64,000 bases of DNA from Rivularia sp. MS3 (GCA_019192545.1 JAHCMI010000001.1:310001-374000), one strand, 5' to 3'. Positions 26,010 to 36,457 are shown, counted from the first letter of the stretch. The notes: generated from the letters alone by a model not told the origin. Numbers and translations: made by a program.

Positions 26010-27062
26010 ATGGACAAATACGATAAATATTTTAAATCAGAAAACATATTAAAACAGCCCCTGAGTCCAGAAGAAGCAGTGGCTACAGTCGCATTAATAA
26101 CTACTGCTGCCGATTCGTCTTTAGAAGATGTAGATATAGAATTCTTAGTAGATATACTTTGGGGATTCGAGATTTTTGAAGAATATTCCGATGAAGATTT
26201 ATTAGAAATGCTTGATAAGCTTCTGAACATAGCCGAACAGAATGAAATAGGAGCGTTGTTTAATGCTGCGAATGACAAACTCGAAGATGAATTTTTAGAA
26301 GATGCTTTTGCAGCTGGGGTTAGTGTAGTTGTAGATGAAGAAGAAATGCATATCCCCAAAACCAAAATGCCTTTGCTAAAAAGCTTACAGGAAGCTTTAG
26401 AGATTGGAAATGAGGAAGCAGAAGAAATTATTGAAGATGTAATTGCTGCCTTTGAAGAAGCTGAATTAGAGGAATTACTCGATTCAGAAGATGAAACCAT
26501 ACATGATATGGGCTTTACTGTAGAGGAATATGAATCCCCTATAGGTAATTTTACAGTTCCGATTCCAGTAAATCCCCATCAAGGCGGTAAAGTTCAAAGT
26601 CAAGAAGGTACAGTTAGCTTTTCTGATGATGAAGGTAGTTTTTTAAGAATAGATTATTATTCTTTGCCTGCTAAACAAATGGAGCAAATGGAAATTATTG
26701 GGCAAGAGGAATATTTGAAATCTACTCTTGTAAATAAATATGTTCCTGAAGAAATAGTTGCAAATTTGCCAGAAGCGCAGGTTGAGTATAACGAGTATAT
26801 GACTGATACCTTAGAAGGTGCTTATTTCGTACTGCTTTATATGCCTGATGGTTCGAGAACTTATAAAACAGGAAACAACGGTACTGCAACTAAATTGGAT
26901 GCTTATCGAGGATTAATTGCGTTTATCAATGGCGACTTCCTTTATATAGTAAGCAGTCAAAGAACATTTTTAGATGGCAGAACTTCTAATTTTATGAAGC
27001 AAGAAGCTGTTGCACTCAAACAAATGATTTTAGATTTTGTCGAAACTATCGATTTTAATTAA
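26010..27062 (+). CDS. Acidic protein with a TerB-like N-terminal region
   Basis: A protein of 350 residues from the ATG at 26010, chosen because GGAGG lies eight bases upstream. An in-frame TTG at 25995 overlaps that site. The first ~150 residues are helical and very acidic (PLSPEEAVATVALITTAADS, then DLLEMLDKLLNIAEQNEIGA), which resembles the TerB/tellurite-resistance-like helical domain widespread in cyanobacteria. The second half (from about 170) is beta-rich with GNFTVPIPVNPHQGG, DGSRTYKTGNNGTATKLDAYRG-like text and FINGDFLYIVSSQRTFLDGR, a domain I do not recognise. No signal peptide or membrane helix is present. Function is unknown. Confidence 0.65.
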   Translation: MDKYDKYFKSENILKQPLSPEEAVATVALITTAADSSLEDVDIEFLVDILWGFEIFEEYSDEDLLEMLDKLLNIAEQNEIGALFNAANDKLEDEFLEDAFAAGVSVVVDEEEMHIPKTKMPLLKSLQEALEIGNEEAEEIIEDVIAAFEEAELEELLDSEDETIHDMGFTVEEYESPIGNFTVPIPVNPHQGGKVQSQEGTVSFSDDEGSFLRIDYYSLPAKQMEQMEIIGQEEYLKSTLVNKYVPEEIVANLPEAQVEYNEYMTDTLEGAYFVLLYMPDGSRTYKTGNNGTATKLDAYRGLIAFINGDFLYIVSSQRTFLDGRTSNFMKQEAVALKQMILDFVETIDFN

Positions 27063-27229
27063 GGTTTGAAAAAAATAACTTCATTTTTCAGTTTAGAGGG
27101 TGATTTCTAAGAATAAATCGCCTTCTTATTCAACCACTTTTCTATACTTAATTATTACAAGATTCCTCTTCTTAGTAGAAGCAATTAAAAGCCGTTTTTA
27201 TAATTCAAAATCTTAAATCTAAAATCCTG

Positions 27230-29737
27230 CTAGGTCAAAATCGTTCCGCCCATTAACCGCTCGTAACGGTATTTCAATTCATCTTGCATCAATTTCCATC
27301 GTCCCAAACTAGCGTCTAATTCTATTACTTTTTCCGCAGCTTGACGGGCTAAAATTAATACTTCTTCGTCTTCAACTAAACTTGCTAAAGTAAAATCTGG
27401 AATACCGGATTGTCGAGTTCCTAAAACTTGTCCCGGACCTCTAAAACGCATATCCATTTCTGATATAAAAAACCCGTCTTGTGACTGTTCTAATACTTTC
27501 AATCTTTGTTGAGCGTCGGCACTGCGAGAACCACTAACTAAAAGACAAAAAGATTGCGCTGCTCCCCTACCAACACGCCCCCGCAATTGATGCAGTTGTG
27601 ACAACCCGAATCTTTCCGCGTTTTCAATTAGCATTACAGTTGCATTCGGAACATCGACCCCAACTTCTACTACCGTAGTAGAAACTAATATTTGCGTTTG
27701 GCGATCGCGGAATTTACTAATTGCTTCGTCTTTATCGGCAGAACTCATACGTCCGTGAAGCAACCCTACCTGAAACTCGGGAAATATTGCTTCCTGTAAT
27801 TTTTTATGTTCTTCTACGGCGGAGCGCAGGTCTAATTTTTCCGATTCTTCTACCAAAGGCAATACCACATAAACCTGTCTTCCCTGGGCAATTTCACGCC
27901 GCATCAAATCGTAAGCTTGAGTTCGTTCGCTTGCCCTCAAAGCTGTAGTCTTTATCTTTTGTCTTCCCGGTGGTAGTTCGTCAATCTGACTGACATCTAA
28001 ATCACCGTGAATGGTTAAGGCTAAGGTTCGCGGAATCGGAGTTGCAGTCATTGTTAAAACGTGGGGTTGTTCGCCTTTTTGCTGCAATCGCGCTCTTTGC
28101 TCTACCCCAAAGCGATGTTGTTCGTCAATGACTACCAAACCCAGCTTTTGAAAGTTTACCGGATCTTGAATTAAAGCATGAGTACCAACTAAAAGCGGTA
28201 ATTCTCCCGTTTCTAACTGAGCGTGAATTTGTCGTCTTTTTGCTATTTTAGTAGAACCTGTCAGTAAATCTACTGGTAAATGCAGCAGGTTAAACCAGCC
28301 AACCAGCTTACGATAATGTTGTTCGGCTAAAACTTCTGTAGGAGCCATCAAAGCCGCTTGATACCCCGACTGAATCGCGGCAATAATCGCAATTACCGCC
28401 ACAACTGTTTTACCAGAACCCACATCTCCTTGTACCAAACGATTCATCGGTGCGGGCTTTTGTAAATCGTTGAGAATATCTTGAACAACTCGTTCCTGCG
28501 CTCGGGTTAAATTAAACGGCAATATCTCATGAAACTGCTGCAATAACTCACCTTGTGGCGCAAGAATCGCACTAGTTTGAACTTCACGAGCTTTTTGCTG
28601 GCGTTGCAGTAAACCAAGTTGTAAATAGAAAAACTCATCAAATACCAAACGACGGCGTGCTGCTCGCAAACTATCGCTATCGGCAGGAAAATGAATATTA
28701 TTAATCGCGTCTTTTAACTCCATCAACTGATATTTTTTCCGCAAACCCTTTGGTAATGGTTCCTTTAGATGAGCAGTTGCAGGTAAAGCAGCAACTACTG
28801 CTTGCCTCACCGTACTCGCGACAACCCCTTCAGTCAAAGAATAAACTGGCACTACTCTGCCCACAGTCAGCGATTCAATTTCATCCTCCGGATTCGCTAA
28901 AACTTCTAATTCTGGATTATCAAGAGTCAAGCCGTACTTGCTTTCTTTTACTAAACCGCAAGCAGCTACAGTACTACCAGCAACGTAACGACGCTTGATG
29001 CTTTCTTGCCAGCCGCGACTGCTGTAACGATTGCCAGCGTAAAAACGACTAATTCTTAAAAGGCCAGAATTATCTTTTAATTGAATTTCTAAAATCGTTA
29101 ATTTCTTATTTTTAGGGCTAGAAAAACAGTTACAACGCTTGACTGTTGCTACCAAAGTCACTGTTTCACCGGCTTGTAACTCCGCAATACATACTTGATT
29201 GGCATAGTCAATGTGATCGCGGGGAAAGTAATACAGCAAGTCGCGCACCGTAGATAAGCCCAGACGATATAATTTACTGGCTCTTTTAAACCCAATTTCT
29301 GGTAAGTCGCTGAGTTTTTTGTCTAATTCCGGCGCAAGTCGCCGACTGACTTCAGCAACAATCTTAGTTTTAGGAGTTTGGACTTTAACTTTTGATTTGG
29401 AGTTTGAACTAGAAGAAGTTGGAAAAACATAATTACTATTCGCTTCATTACTTCCCCGCTCCCCTTGCTGCAAAGCATAAAGATACCGGCGAGTTTCGGC
29501 CACCAAATGCTGTCTATCCTCAGCATCTAAATTCGGATAGTTAGCAAATTTGACTGCGAATTCCTGCCAGCGGCGACGTTCAATTGCAGGCAAACCAATA
29601 GGAAATTTACCGAAAGTTAAAGTCAGAAATTCATTAAATAAATATTCCCTACCCTTCAAATTAATAAAACCCCGTTCCGTTTCTACCGTCAGAGCTTTTT
29701 GCAATCTTATCCAATCTGGTTTATCGTCATTAGTCAT
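27230..29737 (-). CDS. recG: ATP-dependent DNA helicase RecG
   Basis: A protein of 835 residues, longer than E. coli RecG because of a ~130-residue N-terminal extension typical of cyanobacteria. It remodels stalled replication forks and Holliday junctions. The wedge/OB domain lies around 165-290. The helicase core has Walker A GDVGSGKT ending at Lys443, DEQH box VVIDEQHRFG, motif III TMTATPIPRTLA, and motifs V-VI VGVDVPNATVMLIENAERFG...RGRVGRG. The C-terminal FRGPGQVLGTRQSG is the RecG-specific tail. The ATG at 29737 follows a heptad tandem repeat. Confidence 0.97.
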   Translation of the reverse strand: MTNDDKPDWIRLQKALTVETERGFINLKGREYLFNEFLTLTFGKFPIGLPAIERRRWQEFAVKFANYPNLDAEDRQHLVAETRRYLYALQQGERGSNEANSNYVFPTSSSSNSKSKVKVQTPKTKIVAEVSRRLAPELDKKLSDLPEIGFKRASKLYRLGLSTVRDLLYYFPRDHIDYANQVCIAELQAGETVTLVATVKRCNCFSSPKNKKLTILEIQLKDNSGLLRISRFYAGNRYSSRGWQESIKRRYVAGSTVAACGLVKESKYGLTLDNPELEVLANPEDEIESLTVGRVVPVYSLTEGVVASTVRQAVVAALPATAHLKEPLPKGLRKKYQLMELKDAINNIHFPADSDSLRAARRRLVFDEFFYLQLGLLQRQQKAREVQTSAILAPQGELLQQFHEILPFNLTRAQERVVQDILNDLQKPAPMNRLVQGDVGSGKTVVAVIAIIAAIQSGYQAALMAPTEVLAEQHYRKLVGWFNLLHLPVDLLTGSTKIAKRRQIHAQLETGELPLLVGTHALIQDPVNFQKLGLVVIDEQHRFGVEQRARLQQKGEQPHVLTMTATPIPRTLALTIHGDLDVSQIDELPPGRQKIKTTALRASERTQAYDLMRREIAQGRQVYVVLPLVEESEKLDLRSAVEEHKKLQEAIFPEFQVGLLHGRMSSADKDEAISKFRDRQTQILVSTTVVEVGVDVPNATVMLIENAERFGLSQLHQLRGRVGRGAAQSFCLLVSGSRSADAQQRLKVLEQSQDGFFISEMDMRFRGPGQVLGTRQSGIPDFTLASLVEDEEVLILARQAAEKVIELDASLGRWKLMQDELKYRYERLMGGTILT

Positions 29738-29743
29738 TTGTAA

Positions 29744-29796
29744 TTAGTTGTTAGTTATTAGTTATTAGTTATTAGTTATTAGTTGTTAGTTGTTAG
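29744..29796. repeat. Heptad short tandem repeat
   Basis: About seven tandem copies of TTAGTTA/TTAGTTG end in an AT dinucleotide run, between recG and the next leftward gene. A related, pyrimidine-type heptad (CTCCTAA) run lies at about 29848-29880. Confidence 0.75.
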
Positions 29797-29891
29797 ATAT
29801 ATATATATAAATGAATAATTCATTAGCTAACTTTTAACCCTTAATTCATAACTCCTAACTCCTAACTTCTAACTCTTAATTGATAACTGTC

Positions 29892-31004
29892 TCAGTCTTC
29901 ATACCAGCTAGCACGCCAAGCTGCCTCAGCAGCAGCAATAGAACGTTCTCGCTGTTTATTTTGATATTCTCTACCTAATTTACCTAATTGATTCAAAATA
30001 TGACGAATCTGCTTGCGCTCGGATGACAGCTTAATGTCAGCAAATTCTATTTCAATTAGCCGCAGGTTTAAAGCCATTACTTTGGTTAAGCTTTCTGGCT
30101 CTTCTTGCTCATCACTGTTAATTCCTACTACTAAACTTAATAAATTGGGAGGTCCGGGCATCATATCTGAAGAGGCTTCCGAAGAAGCAGCAGCAGCTTC
30201 TAAAACCTGTTCTGGCAATTTATTTGGCAAGATACCAGCTTTTTGTAGCAGTCGATTGCCATCACGAGATAGAGTTTTTAGTATATAACCAATTGCTTTT
30301 TCTAAGTTTTTTTGCCAAGCTGCTAATTCCATAGGATTAGAAGTATTAGGATTAAACCACTTTTTCCAATCTTTTCCCGGTTCTGGTTCTAATGAAAAAA
30401 CAGGAGGCTGACCTTTTTTAGAAGATAAAAAAGCTATTTTGGCATCTAAAGGAAGCGAACCAGGAGAAGCATTATCGCCAAAAGCTTTCGGTTCTGAATC
30501 TCTATCTTCCATTTCTAACTTTTCGACAATTTCTTCTAAATTTTTATCTTCAATTTCCAATTCTTGAACAATTTCTTCTAATTCATCTTCTTCAAAGTCT
30601 AGTTTTTCTTCAACTAAATCCTCAATAATTTCTTCTTGTTCAATTTCTTCTAAATCAAAATCATTTGCATCACTTGCTTCTAATTCACTTTCAACTTCTT
30701 CTGAATCTTCATCATCAATATCATCAATATCAGTTAAAGTTCGCATATCTTCGGCTGCGGATTTTGCCAACTTTCGCATAGCTTTCTGTAATTTCTGCCG
30801 TTGACTCAAAGACAAACTCAAAAAACTATCTGGGTATCCTTGGGTACACAGATGATAACTAGCTAAAATCAATTGCTGACGTAAAGCCTGTCCCAAAACT
30901 TCTAAGTAGCTCTCATAAGCGCCGTGCAGTTGTTGTCCTATGTCTTTTATTGCTTTTTCTAACTCGACAATATCCTGTTCTATTCGCTCGATTGGTCTTG
31001 CCAT
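29892..31004 (-). CDS. Acidic helical protein, cyanobacterial conserved hypothetical
   Basis: A protein of 370 residues. The N-terminus (residues 1-90) is helical with IERIEQDIVELEKAIKDIGQ and a LASYHLCTQGYPDSFLSLSL segment. Residues ~95-170 are an extremely acidic low-complexity stretch built on repeats of EEIVxELE/EEIVEKLE. The C-terminal half has a proline-rich linker (PPVFSLEPEPGKDWKKWFNP), a helical middle, and LRLIEIEFADIKLSSERKQI near the end. It is probably a scaffold or regulatory protein. I recognise no enzyme motif. It follows recG in the opposite direction of reading order but on the same strand, separated by tandem repeats, so it is not clearly an operon. Confidence 0.65.
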   Translation of the reverse strand: MARPIERIEQDIVELEKAIKDIGQQLHGAYESYLEVLGQALRQQLILASYHLCTQGYPDSFLSLSLSQRQKLQKAMRKLAKSAAEDMRTLTDIDDIDDEDSEEVESELEASDANDFDLEEIEQEEIIEDLVEEKLDFEEDELEEIVQELEIEDKNLEEIVEKLEMEDRDSEPKAFGDNASPGSLPLDAKIAFLSSKKGQPPVFSLEPEPGKDWKKWFNPNTSNPMELAAWQKNLEKAIGYILKTLSRDGNRLLQKAGILPNKLPEQVLEAAAASSEASSDMMPGPPNLLSLVVGINSDEQEEPESLTKVMALNLRLIEIEFADIKLSSERKQIRHILNQLGKLGREYQNKQRERSIAAAEAAWRASWYED

Positions 31005-31644
31005 ATTTCCATTTTTTCCATTTTATCTTAGTAGTGGTACAGAAGTACGCATTTTTCCCTATTTAATCGCTTTGTGTCTGTGAAGTTAATTCATGGCAGA
31101 AGCGATGTTATCAAGATAGTTTGTAATTTTAGAACTGTTGCTAAAGGTATGCTAAAAGTATTTTCTTTGGTTTCAAGGAATTATTTCCTAGTTTTATTCA
31201 TTTAATCAGCTGATATGCAGCGGGCATTGTACAAGGTAAAACTGTCAAACAACTGTACTGCTAGCCGAACAGCCCGCTTGCTGTATACAAATTAGTCGCT
31301 TAATAGCTTATCTTGCACCAATGTTAGCAACCTCTCGAAATTAAAGGCGAAAAGTGATTATGTAAATACTTCAGTCAGTTTGAACTTAAATCTTGCACCA
31401 GTTTCCTGTAGTGAAAGCATTGTTGTGGAATCAAAATATTTTCCTGCTTGTCCGTATGTAGGATTGATACATTAACCAGCTAATTGATTTTTGTGAGCCA
31501 AATTAATTTTGAAAATTTGTAGAGAGTAATAGGAAACTAGTAAGATTTTGACGATTAAAATTACGATATCCAGTCAATTTAATGAAAAACAGGTCAATCT
31601 TCAAAAGTTTGACCTGCATATAAAAAACTATTCTGCAAAATGAA
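31005..31644. other. Long gap upstream of the acidic protein and downstream of tsf
   Basis: 640 bases. GCGGGC (about 31219) and GCCCGC (about 31281) bound an imperfect inverted structure. CTTGCACC occurs twice (31313 and 31391), a motif also present in the CRISPR leader. A tsf terminator lies at its right end. No gene is supported. Confidence 0.4.
31583..31616 (-). terminator. Rho-independent terminator of tsf
   Basis: CAGGTCAA (31590-31597) and TTGACCTG (31609-31616) form an 8-base stem. On the minus strand it is followed by GTTTTT. It lies about 30 bases past the tsf stop codon. Confidence 0.8.
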
Positions 31645-32586
31645 TTAATTATTACCCATTTGTGCAGCAACTTCCGAGGCAAAGTCTTCTTCTTTTTTGT
31701 CAATACCTTCGCCAAGAATGTAACGAGTAAAGCGGCTAATAGAAATTTCTTCACCAACTTTACTTCCTGTTTGTTTTACCAATTCCGCAATAGAGGTGCT
31801 TTGATCTCTAATATAAGGTTGGTCTAACAAAGTCATTTCTTTAAGACGCTTATCGATTCTTCCTTGAACAATTTTTTCTTTAATATTGTCAGGCTTTTTC
31901 GCTAAGTCATCGCGTCCCATTTCGATGTCTTTTTCTTTCTGGGTAATTTCAGCGGGAATGTCATCTACATTTACATATTCAACATTGGGACAAGCAGCAA
32001 TCTGCATGGCAACGTTTCTTGCTAATGTTTTGACTTCCTCATTGCTAGCAGCCTTCTCTGAAGCGCATTTTAGCTCAACTAATACACCAACTCTACCGCC
32101 GGTGTGAATGTAGCTGTCTACAACACCTTTCTTTTCAGGAGCAGAAAAGTTTTCAAAGCGGCGTACTTTGATATTTTCACCTAACTGAGCGATTGTCTCG
32201 GTAATAGATTGCTCTACTGTTTTATCTTTATTTTCGCTGTAAGGCTGGCTTAATAAAGCTTCAACGCTCTGTGCAGTAGCAGCTTGCTTCGCCAGATTTT
32301 GAACTAAAGATTTGAAAGCATCATTACGAGCAACAAAGTCAGTTTGGCAGTTGACTTCTATTAATACACCTACCTGAGCGCTCGGTTCAATGTAGTTATC
32401 AATTAAACCTTCAGCAGCAATGCGATCGCTCTTTTTAGTCGCGCCAGCAATGCCTTTCTGGCGTAACCATTCGATGCCTTTTTCAATGTCGCCTTCGGTT
32501 TCTTTCAGCGCTTTTTTGCAGTCCATCATACCAGCGCCGGTTTTTTTACGTAACTCTTGGACTTGTTTTGCAGATATTTCCGCCAT
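31645..32586 (-). CDS. tsf: Translation elongation factor Ts
   Basis: A protein of 313 residues that exchanges GDP for GTP on EF-Tu. The N-terminal UBA-like domain has [16 protein letters not shown] (12-27) and the EF-Tu contact motif TDFVARN (82-88). The second signature [12 protein letters not shown] is near residue 155. The protein is somewhat longer than E. coli EF-Ts, with a charged loop ([20 protein letters not shown]) as in other cyanobacteria. It follows rpsB with a 301-base gap, the usual pairing, and ends in a strong terminator. Confidence 0.97.
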   Translation of the reverse strand: MAEISAKQVQELRKKTGAGMMDCKKALKETEGDIEKGIEWLRQKGIAGATKKSDRIAAEGLIDNYIEPSAQVGVLIEVNCQTDFVARNDAFKSLVQNLAKQAATAQSVEALLSQPYSENKDKTVEQSITETIAQLGENIKVRRFENFSAPEKKGVVDSYIHTGGRVGVLVELKCASEKAASNEEVKTLARNVAMQIAACPNVEYVNVDDIPAEITQKEKDIEMGRDDLAKKPDNIKEKIVQGRIDKRLKEMTLLDQPYIRDQSTSIAELVKQTGSKVGEEISISRFTRYILGEGIDKKEEDFASEVAAQMGNN

Positions 32587-32887
32587 GTTGCCTCAATTTC
32601 TACTTAATTGATAGTTTTAATCGAAGATGGGATATTGAGTATTTCTATATTACTTAGCAGTGGGATACTCAGAAATATTTTTATTGTTCGGCTTAAATTG
32701 TTCGTAAGCTGAAATTAAGATGTAGGGAAGCAGGAGACCACCAGAGATTACAATACTTAAGGAAAGCTATCAATCGGACGCAATCTTTATTGATACATAA
32801 TCACCATAACATCGCTTTGGATCGTGTCTCCTGCGTTTTTAATCGCTGCTGAATTGATAAAATAGCGATTAATTCTAACGATTAATT
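32587..32887 (-). promoter_or_regulatory. rpsB-tsf spacer
   Basis: A 301-base spacer between two genes usually co-transcribed. It is long for an operon joint and may hold a tsf promoter or an attenuator. I see no strong hairpin with a T-run on the minus strand. Confidence 0.35.
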
Positions 32888-33715
32888 CTATCCTTCAGTG
32901 GATTCCCCTTCTTCTGATTCGCTATCTTCCGACGAGAATTCTTCAGAAGACTCGCTGAATTCGCTGCTGTCTTCATAATCGTAATCGTCTTCAGCACCTT
33001 CGTAGTCTTCGTAGTCATCATCGCTACTTACTTGACCGTGATAACCCTCATAAATAGCGTCAGCTAATTTACCGACTATCAACTTAATAGAGCGGATAGC
33101 GTCATCGTTGGCTGGAATGGGAATGTCTACTACATCTGGGTCGCAGTTAGTATCCAACATAGATACAATAGGCAATCCCAGCTTTTCACATTCTTGAACC
33201 GCGTTGTATTCCCGGCGCTGATCCACAATGATTACCACATCGGGGATTTTACGCATGGTTTTAATTCCACCGAGGTACTTTTGCAACTTAGATAACTCCC
33301 GACGCAGCATTGAAGCCTCTTTCTTCGGAAGTAAATCTAAGGCACCGCTTTCTTCACGACGCTCCAAGTCTTTTAAACGATCTACCCGTGTTTTGATAGT
33401 CGCCCAGTTGGTGAGCATTCCACCCAACCAGCGCTGGTTAATATAGTGGGCACCGCAACGGCTTGATTCCTGAGCGATAATTCCCGCAGCTTGTCTTTTA
33501 GTACCTACAAACAGAAACTTCTTACCTTGTTCTGCTTGAGTCCGCATATAAGTATATGCATCTTCCATTAACTGGGCAGTTTGCACCAAGTCAATGATAT
33601 GTACTCCGTTACGAGAAGTATAAATATAAGGAGACATTTTGGGGTTCCATCTCCGGGTTTGATGTCCGAAGTGAACTCCCGACTCCATCATTTGAGCCAA
33701 CGAAACAACAGGCAT
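32888..33715 (-). CDS. rpsB: 30S ribosomal protein uS2
   Basis: A protein of 275 residues. The uS2 signatures are clear: [20 protein letters not shown] at the start, [11 protein letters not shown], and [20 protein letters not shown] followed by [15 protein letters not shown]. From about residue 230 to the end it has a 45-residue tail of Asp, Glu, Ser and Tyr (DDDYEDYEG type), which adds to the normal ~230-residue fold. Such acidic tails occur in cyanobacterial uS2. The ATG at 33715 has an AGGAG ribosome site. Confidence 0.97.
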   Translation of the reverse strand: MPVVSLAQMMESGVHFGHQTRRWNPKMSPYIYTSRNGVHIIDLVQTAQLMEDAYTYMRTQAEQGKKFLFVGTKRQAAGIIAQESSRCGAHYINQRWLGGMLTNWATIKTRVDRLKDLERREESGALDLLPKKEASMLRRELSKLQKYLGGIKTMRKIPDVVIIVDQRREYNAVQECEKLGLPIVSMLDTNCDPDVVDIPIPANDDAIRSIKLIVGKLADAIYEGYHGQVSSDDDYEDYEGAEDDYDYEDSSEFSESSEEFSSEDSESEEGESTEG

Positions 33716-33965
33716 ATTTTTCTCCTATTCGGGTTAAACCTCCATCTAGTTGCATTTCCTTGGTGGAAACACCCGAATTCCTAGATGTGCGAGATTAGAA
33801 AACTTTTCTAATCTACCACATAAAAATGCCGTGTTTGAGGGGGAAAACCGAATTTAAGTGTTTGTGCTGTTTGCGATTGACGAAAAACAAAATTAAGCTC
33901 GAATTTTAATTGTTATTTATCGTCAGTTCATTTATTAATTTAAATATTATATTTATCGAGCATCA

Positions 33966-35411
33966 ATGAATTTACCACCATTACCTGACAACGAGGAAGA
34001 TAGACTCCAAGCTCTGATCGAATACCATATCTTAGATACTCAACCAGAACAAAGATTTGATGATTTAACGGCAATAGCAGCACATATTTGTAATACTCCG
34101 ATTTCTTTAATCAGTTTAGTGGATAAAAATCGGCAATGGTTTAAATCTAAAGTTGGTTTAGAAGCAACAGAAACCCCTAGAGAATTAGCTTTTTGCGCTC
34201 ATACCATACTCCAGCCAGAAAAACCGCTGATTGTACCTAACGCTTTGGAAGACGAGCGATTTGCTGATAACCCATTAGTCATATCTGAACCCAACGTTAT
34301 ATTCTATGCTGGCGCGCCTTTAGTAACTCCTGATGGATTTGCTATCGGTACACTATGTACTATTGATAACAAGCCTAGAGAACTTACCCCAGAACAAGTA
34401 TTAACTTTACAAGCTTTAGGTCGTCAAGTAATAAGTCAATTAGAGCTAAGAATAAATCTAACTAGACTAAAACAAAACATAACTCATCGCGAGCAAGTAG
34501 AGCAAAACTTACGCGATACCAATAAAAAACTGATTTACACTTTGGGTAAATTAAAACAAACTCAAGTTCAGCTGATTCAAAGTGAAAAAATGTCGAGTTT
34601 GGGCGAGATGGTTGCTGGAATTGCTCACGAAATAAATAATCCGGTTACCTTTATTTCTGCAAATATTGAGTATGTTAATAATTATGTTAGTGACTTACTT
34701 GATTTACTATCTCTTTATCAGCAGTACTATCCCGAACCTAATGCCGAGATTAAAAGTCAAGCTGAAGAAGTAGATACTGATTTTTTAACTGAAGATTTAT
34801 CTAAAATATTATCTTCGATGAGCGCAGGTGCAGAGCGTATTCAAAATATTGTTTTGTCTTTACGTAATTTTTCTCGATTAGATGAAGCTCAAAAAAAACC
34901 TGTTGATATTCATGAAGGCATAGATAGTACGTTATCAATTTTGCAACATCGCCTCAAGGCAACGTTAGAGCATCCTGAAATCAAAATTACTAAAGAATAC
35001 GGTAAATTACCGAAGATAGAATGCTACGCAGCCCAAGTAAATCAAGTTTTTCTACATATATTGTCGAATGCAATTGATGCAATTGAAGAAAAATTTCATC
35101 GCAAACAACAAGTAACAAACTTAGAAAATAAACTAACTCAATTACCTACAATTCGGATTAATACCAATATTTCCCCCGAAAATACTATTTTAATCAGAAT
35201 TGCAGATAACGGAATAGGAATTTCAGAAAAAATTCAGCCTAAAATTTTTGACCCTTTCTTCACAAATAAACCAGTAGGAAAAGGAAGAGGTTTAGGACTG
35301 TCAATAAGTTATCAAATAATCGTCAAAAAGCATGAAGGCAATCTCAAATATCGAACTAAATACGGCAAAGGAAGCGAATTTTTGATTGAAATTCCAGTTA
35401 AAGATAACTAG
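33966..35411 (+). CDS. GAF-domain sensor histidine kinase
   Basis: A cytoplasmic protein of 481 residues. A GAF domain spans about 20-165 (FDDLTAIAAHICNTPISLIS; LVDKNRQWFKSKVGL; APLVTPDGFAIGTLCTID), followed by a coiled coil (about 170-205), a HisKA-like region with His221 (EMVAGIAHEINNPVTFI), and a HATPase domain (HILSNAIDAIEE; IADNGIGIS; GRGLGLSISYQI). The GAF lacks the Cys/His context of a bilin-binding phytochrome site, so the ligand is unknown. No response regulator is adjacent. It ends at a bidirectional terminator shared with the GT2 gene. Confidence 0.92.
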   Translation: MNLPPLPDNEEDRLQALIEYHILDTQPEQRFDDLTAIAAHICNTPISLISLVDKNRQWFKSKVGLEATETPRELAFCAHTILQPEKPLIVPNALEDERFADNPLVISEPNVIFYAGAPLVTPDGFAIGTLCTIDNKPRELTPEQVLTLQALGRQVISQLELRINLTRLKQNITHREQVEQNLRDTNKKLIYTLGKLKQTQVQLIQSEKMSSLGEMVAGIAHEINNPVTFISANIEYVNNYVSDLLDLLSLYQQYYPEPNAEIKSQAEEVDTDFLTEDLSKILSSMSAGAERIQNIVLSLRNFSRLDEAQKKPVDIHEGIDSTLSILQHRLKATLEHPEIKITKEYGKLPKIECYAAQVNQVFLHILSNAIDAIEEKFHRKQQVTNLENKLTQLPTIRINTNISPENTILIRIADNGIGISEKIQPKIFDPFFTNKPVGKGRGLGLSISYQIIVKKHEGNLKYRTKYGKGSEFLIEIPVKDN

Positions 35412-35454
35412 TGAATAGAGAATTAATTAATCTCCCATTATGTAAGACAATACG

Positions 35455-35485
35455 AAAACCTGGTTGCTTCAAAAAACCAGGTTTT
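35455..35485. terminator. Bidirectional terminator between histidine kinase and GT2 genes
   Basis: AAAACCTGGTT (35455-35465) and AACCAGGTTTT (35475-35485) pair perfectly over 11 bases, with T-rich sequence on the plus side and A-rich on the other. It lies between converging stop codons. Confidence 0.75.
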
Positions 35486-35506
35486 GATTTATCGTTAATT
35501 ATTTTT

Positions 35507-36457
35507 TTAACTAAACTTATGTTTCTGTTTCGCTTCCATATAAGCAGCATAAACACCTTGAACATTATACCAATTCAAGAATATACGAGCTAATTCTAAA
35601 GCTAATTGCGGTTTCCCAGATTTAATTAATCGTTTTAGCAAAGGAGCCATTGTCCGCTCGTTTAACGTGCCATTGAGCGAAAGAATACCCCAAAGTAAGC
35701 GATGCAGCCAAGTCATTTGAATCATCATTTTTACATCCCAAGTCGGATGCTTTTGATAAAACAAAACTCCCATGCGTCCCCGTTGAATTTCTTTCTCGAT
35801 TAAATTAGGAATTTGGTCTAAATTAAAAGCTGGATGCCAATGATAGCCTACAGCTTTCGGACATTTAACCAACTGTAAACCCAAATTTTTCAGTCGTACC
35901 CCTAATTCTAAATCTTCCCAACCGTAAAGTTGAAAACCTGTATCAAAAAGTCCTGCTTCTTCCAGCCAATGTTTGGGAATAGCAACGTTTCCTGTCGCAA
36001 AAAATGCGGCAGAATAATCAGTCAATTTATACGGTTCGGAAGTAGGATTATCAAAATTAGCGGTGTTAATTACCGCACCATAAGTAAAAAACTTGTCATT
36101 TCCGAACTTATTCTTTCCCTCAGTTAAGGCATCTGCATGAGCTTGAAGAAAAGTTTCTGTAACTACTAAATCGCTATCAATAAAAATAATTGTATCGCCC
36201 TTTGCTTTTTCTACCCCTAAATTTCGAGCCGCAGCAGGTCCCATATGCTCCTGCTCAAAAGTTCGCACGTGAGGGAAATCATCTTTTTCGGTTTTAAGCC
36301 ACTCCAAAGTCCCGTCGGAAGAACCGTCGTCTACCAAAACAATTTCGTAATCTGTTACCACACTGTTCTGACTCAAACTTTGTACTTCCAAAGCTTTGAG
36401 ACACTTCTCTAAAATCGGTTTACGATTGTAAGTCGGAATAACAACACTAAAAAACAC
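35507..36457 (-). CDS. Family 2 glycosyltransferase
   Basis: A protein of 316 residues from a GTG at 36457, which gives the usual GT2 opening FFSVVIPTYNRKPILEKCL and has a GGGGGT ribosome-like site before it. The open frame continues 15 codons to a TTG. Nucleotide-sugar binding motifs: LVDDGSSDGT near 47, DxD-type IFIDSDLVV near 95, and the C-terminal acceptor region YGWEDLELGVRL near 180. It transfers a sugar to an unidentified acceptor at the inner side of the membrane. It stands alone, away from the polysaccharide cluster at the right end. Confidence 0.88.
   Translation of the reverse strand: MFFSVVIPTYNRKPILEKCLKALEVQSLSQNSVVTDYEIVLVDDGSSDGTLEWLKTEKDDFPHVRTFEQEHMGPAAARNLGVEKAKGDTIIFIDSDLVVTETFLQAHADALTEGKNKFGNDKFFTYGAVINTANFDNPTSEPYKLTDYSAAFFATGNVAIPKHWLEEAGLFDTGFQLYGWEDLELGVRLKNLGLQLVKCPKAVGYHWHPAFNLDQIPNLIEKEIQRGRMGVLFYQKHPTWDVKMMIQMTWLHRLLWGILSLNGTLNERTMAPLLKRLIKSGKPQLALELARIFLNWYNVQGVYAAYMEAKQKHKFS

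Noticed and set aside
31503-31757. An 84-codon frame at the end of tsf
   Set aside because: It overlaps tsf on the same strand in another frame and runs across the tsf terminator.
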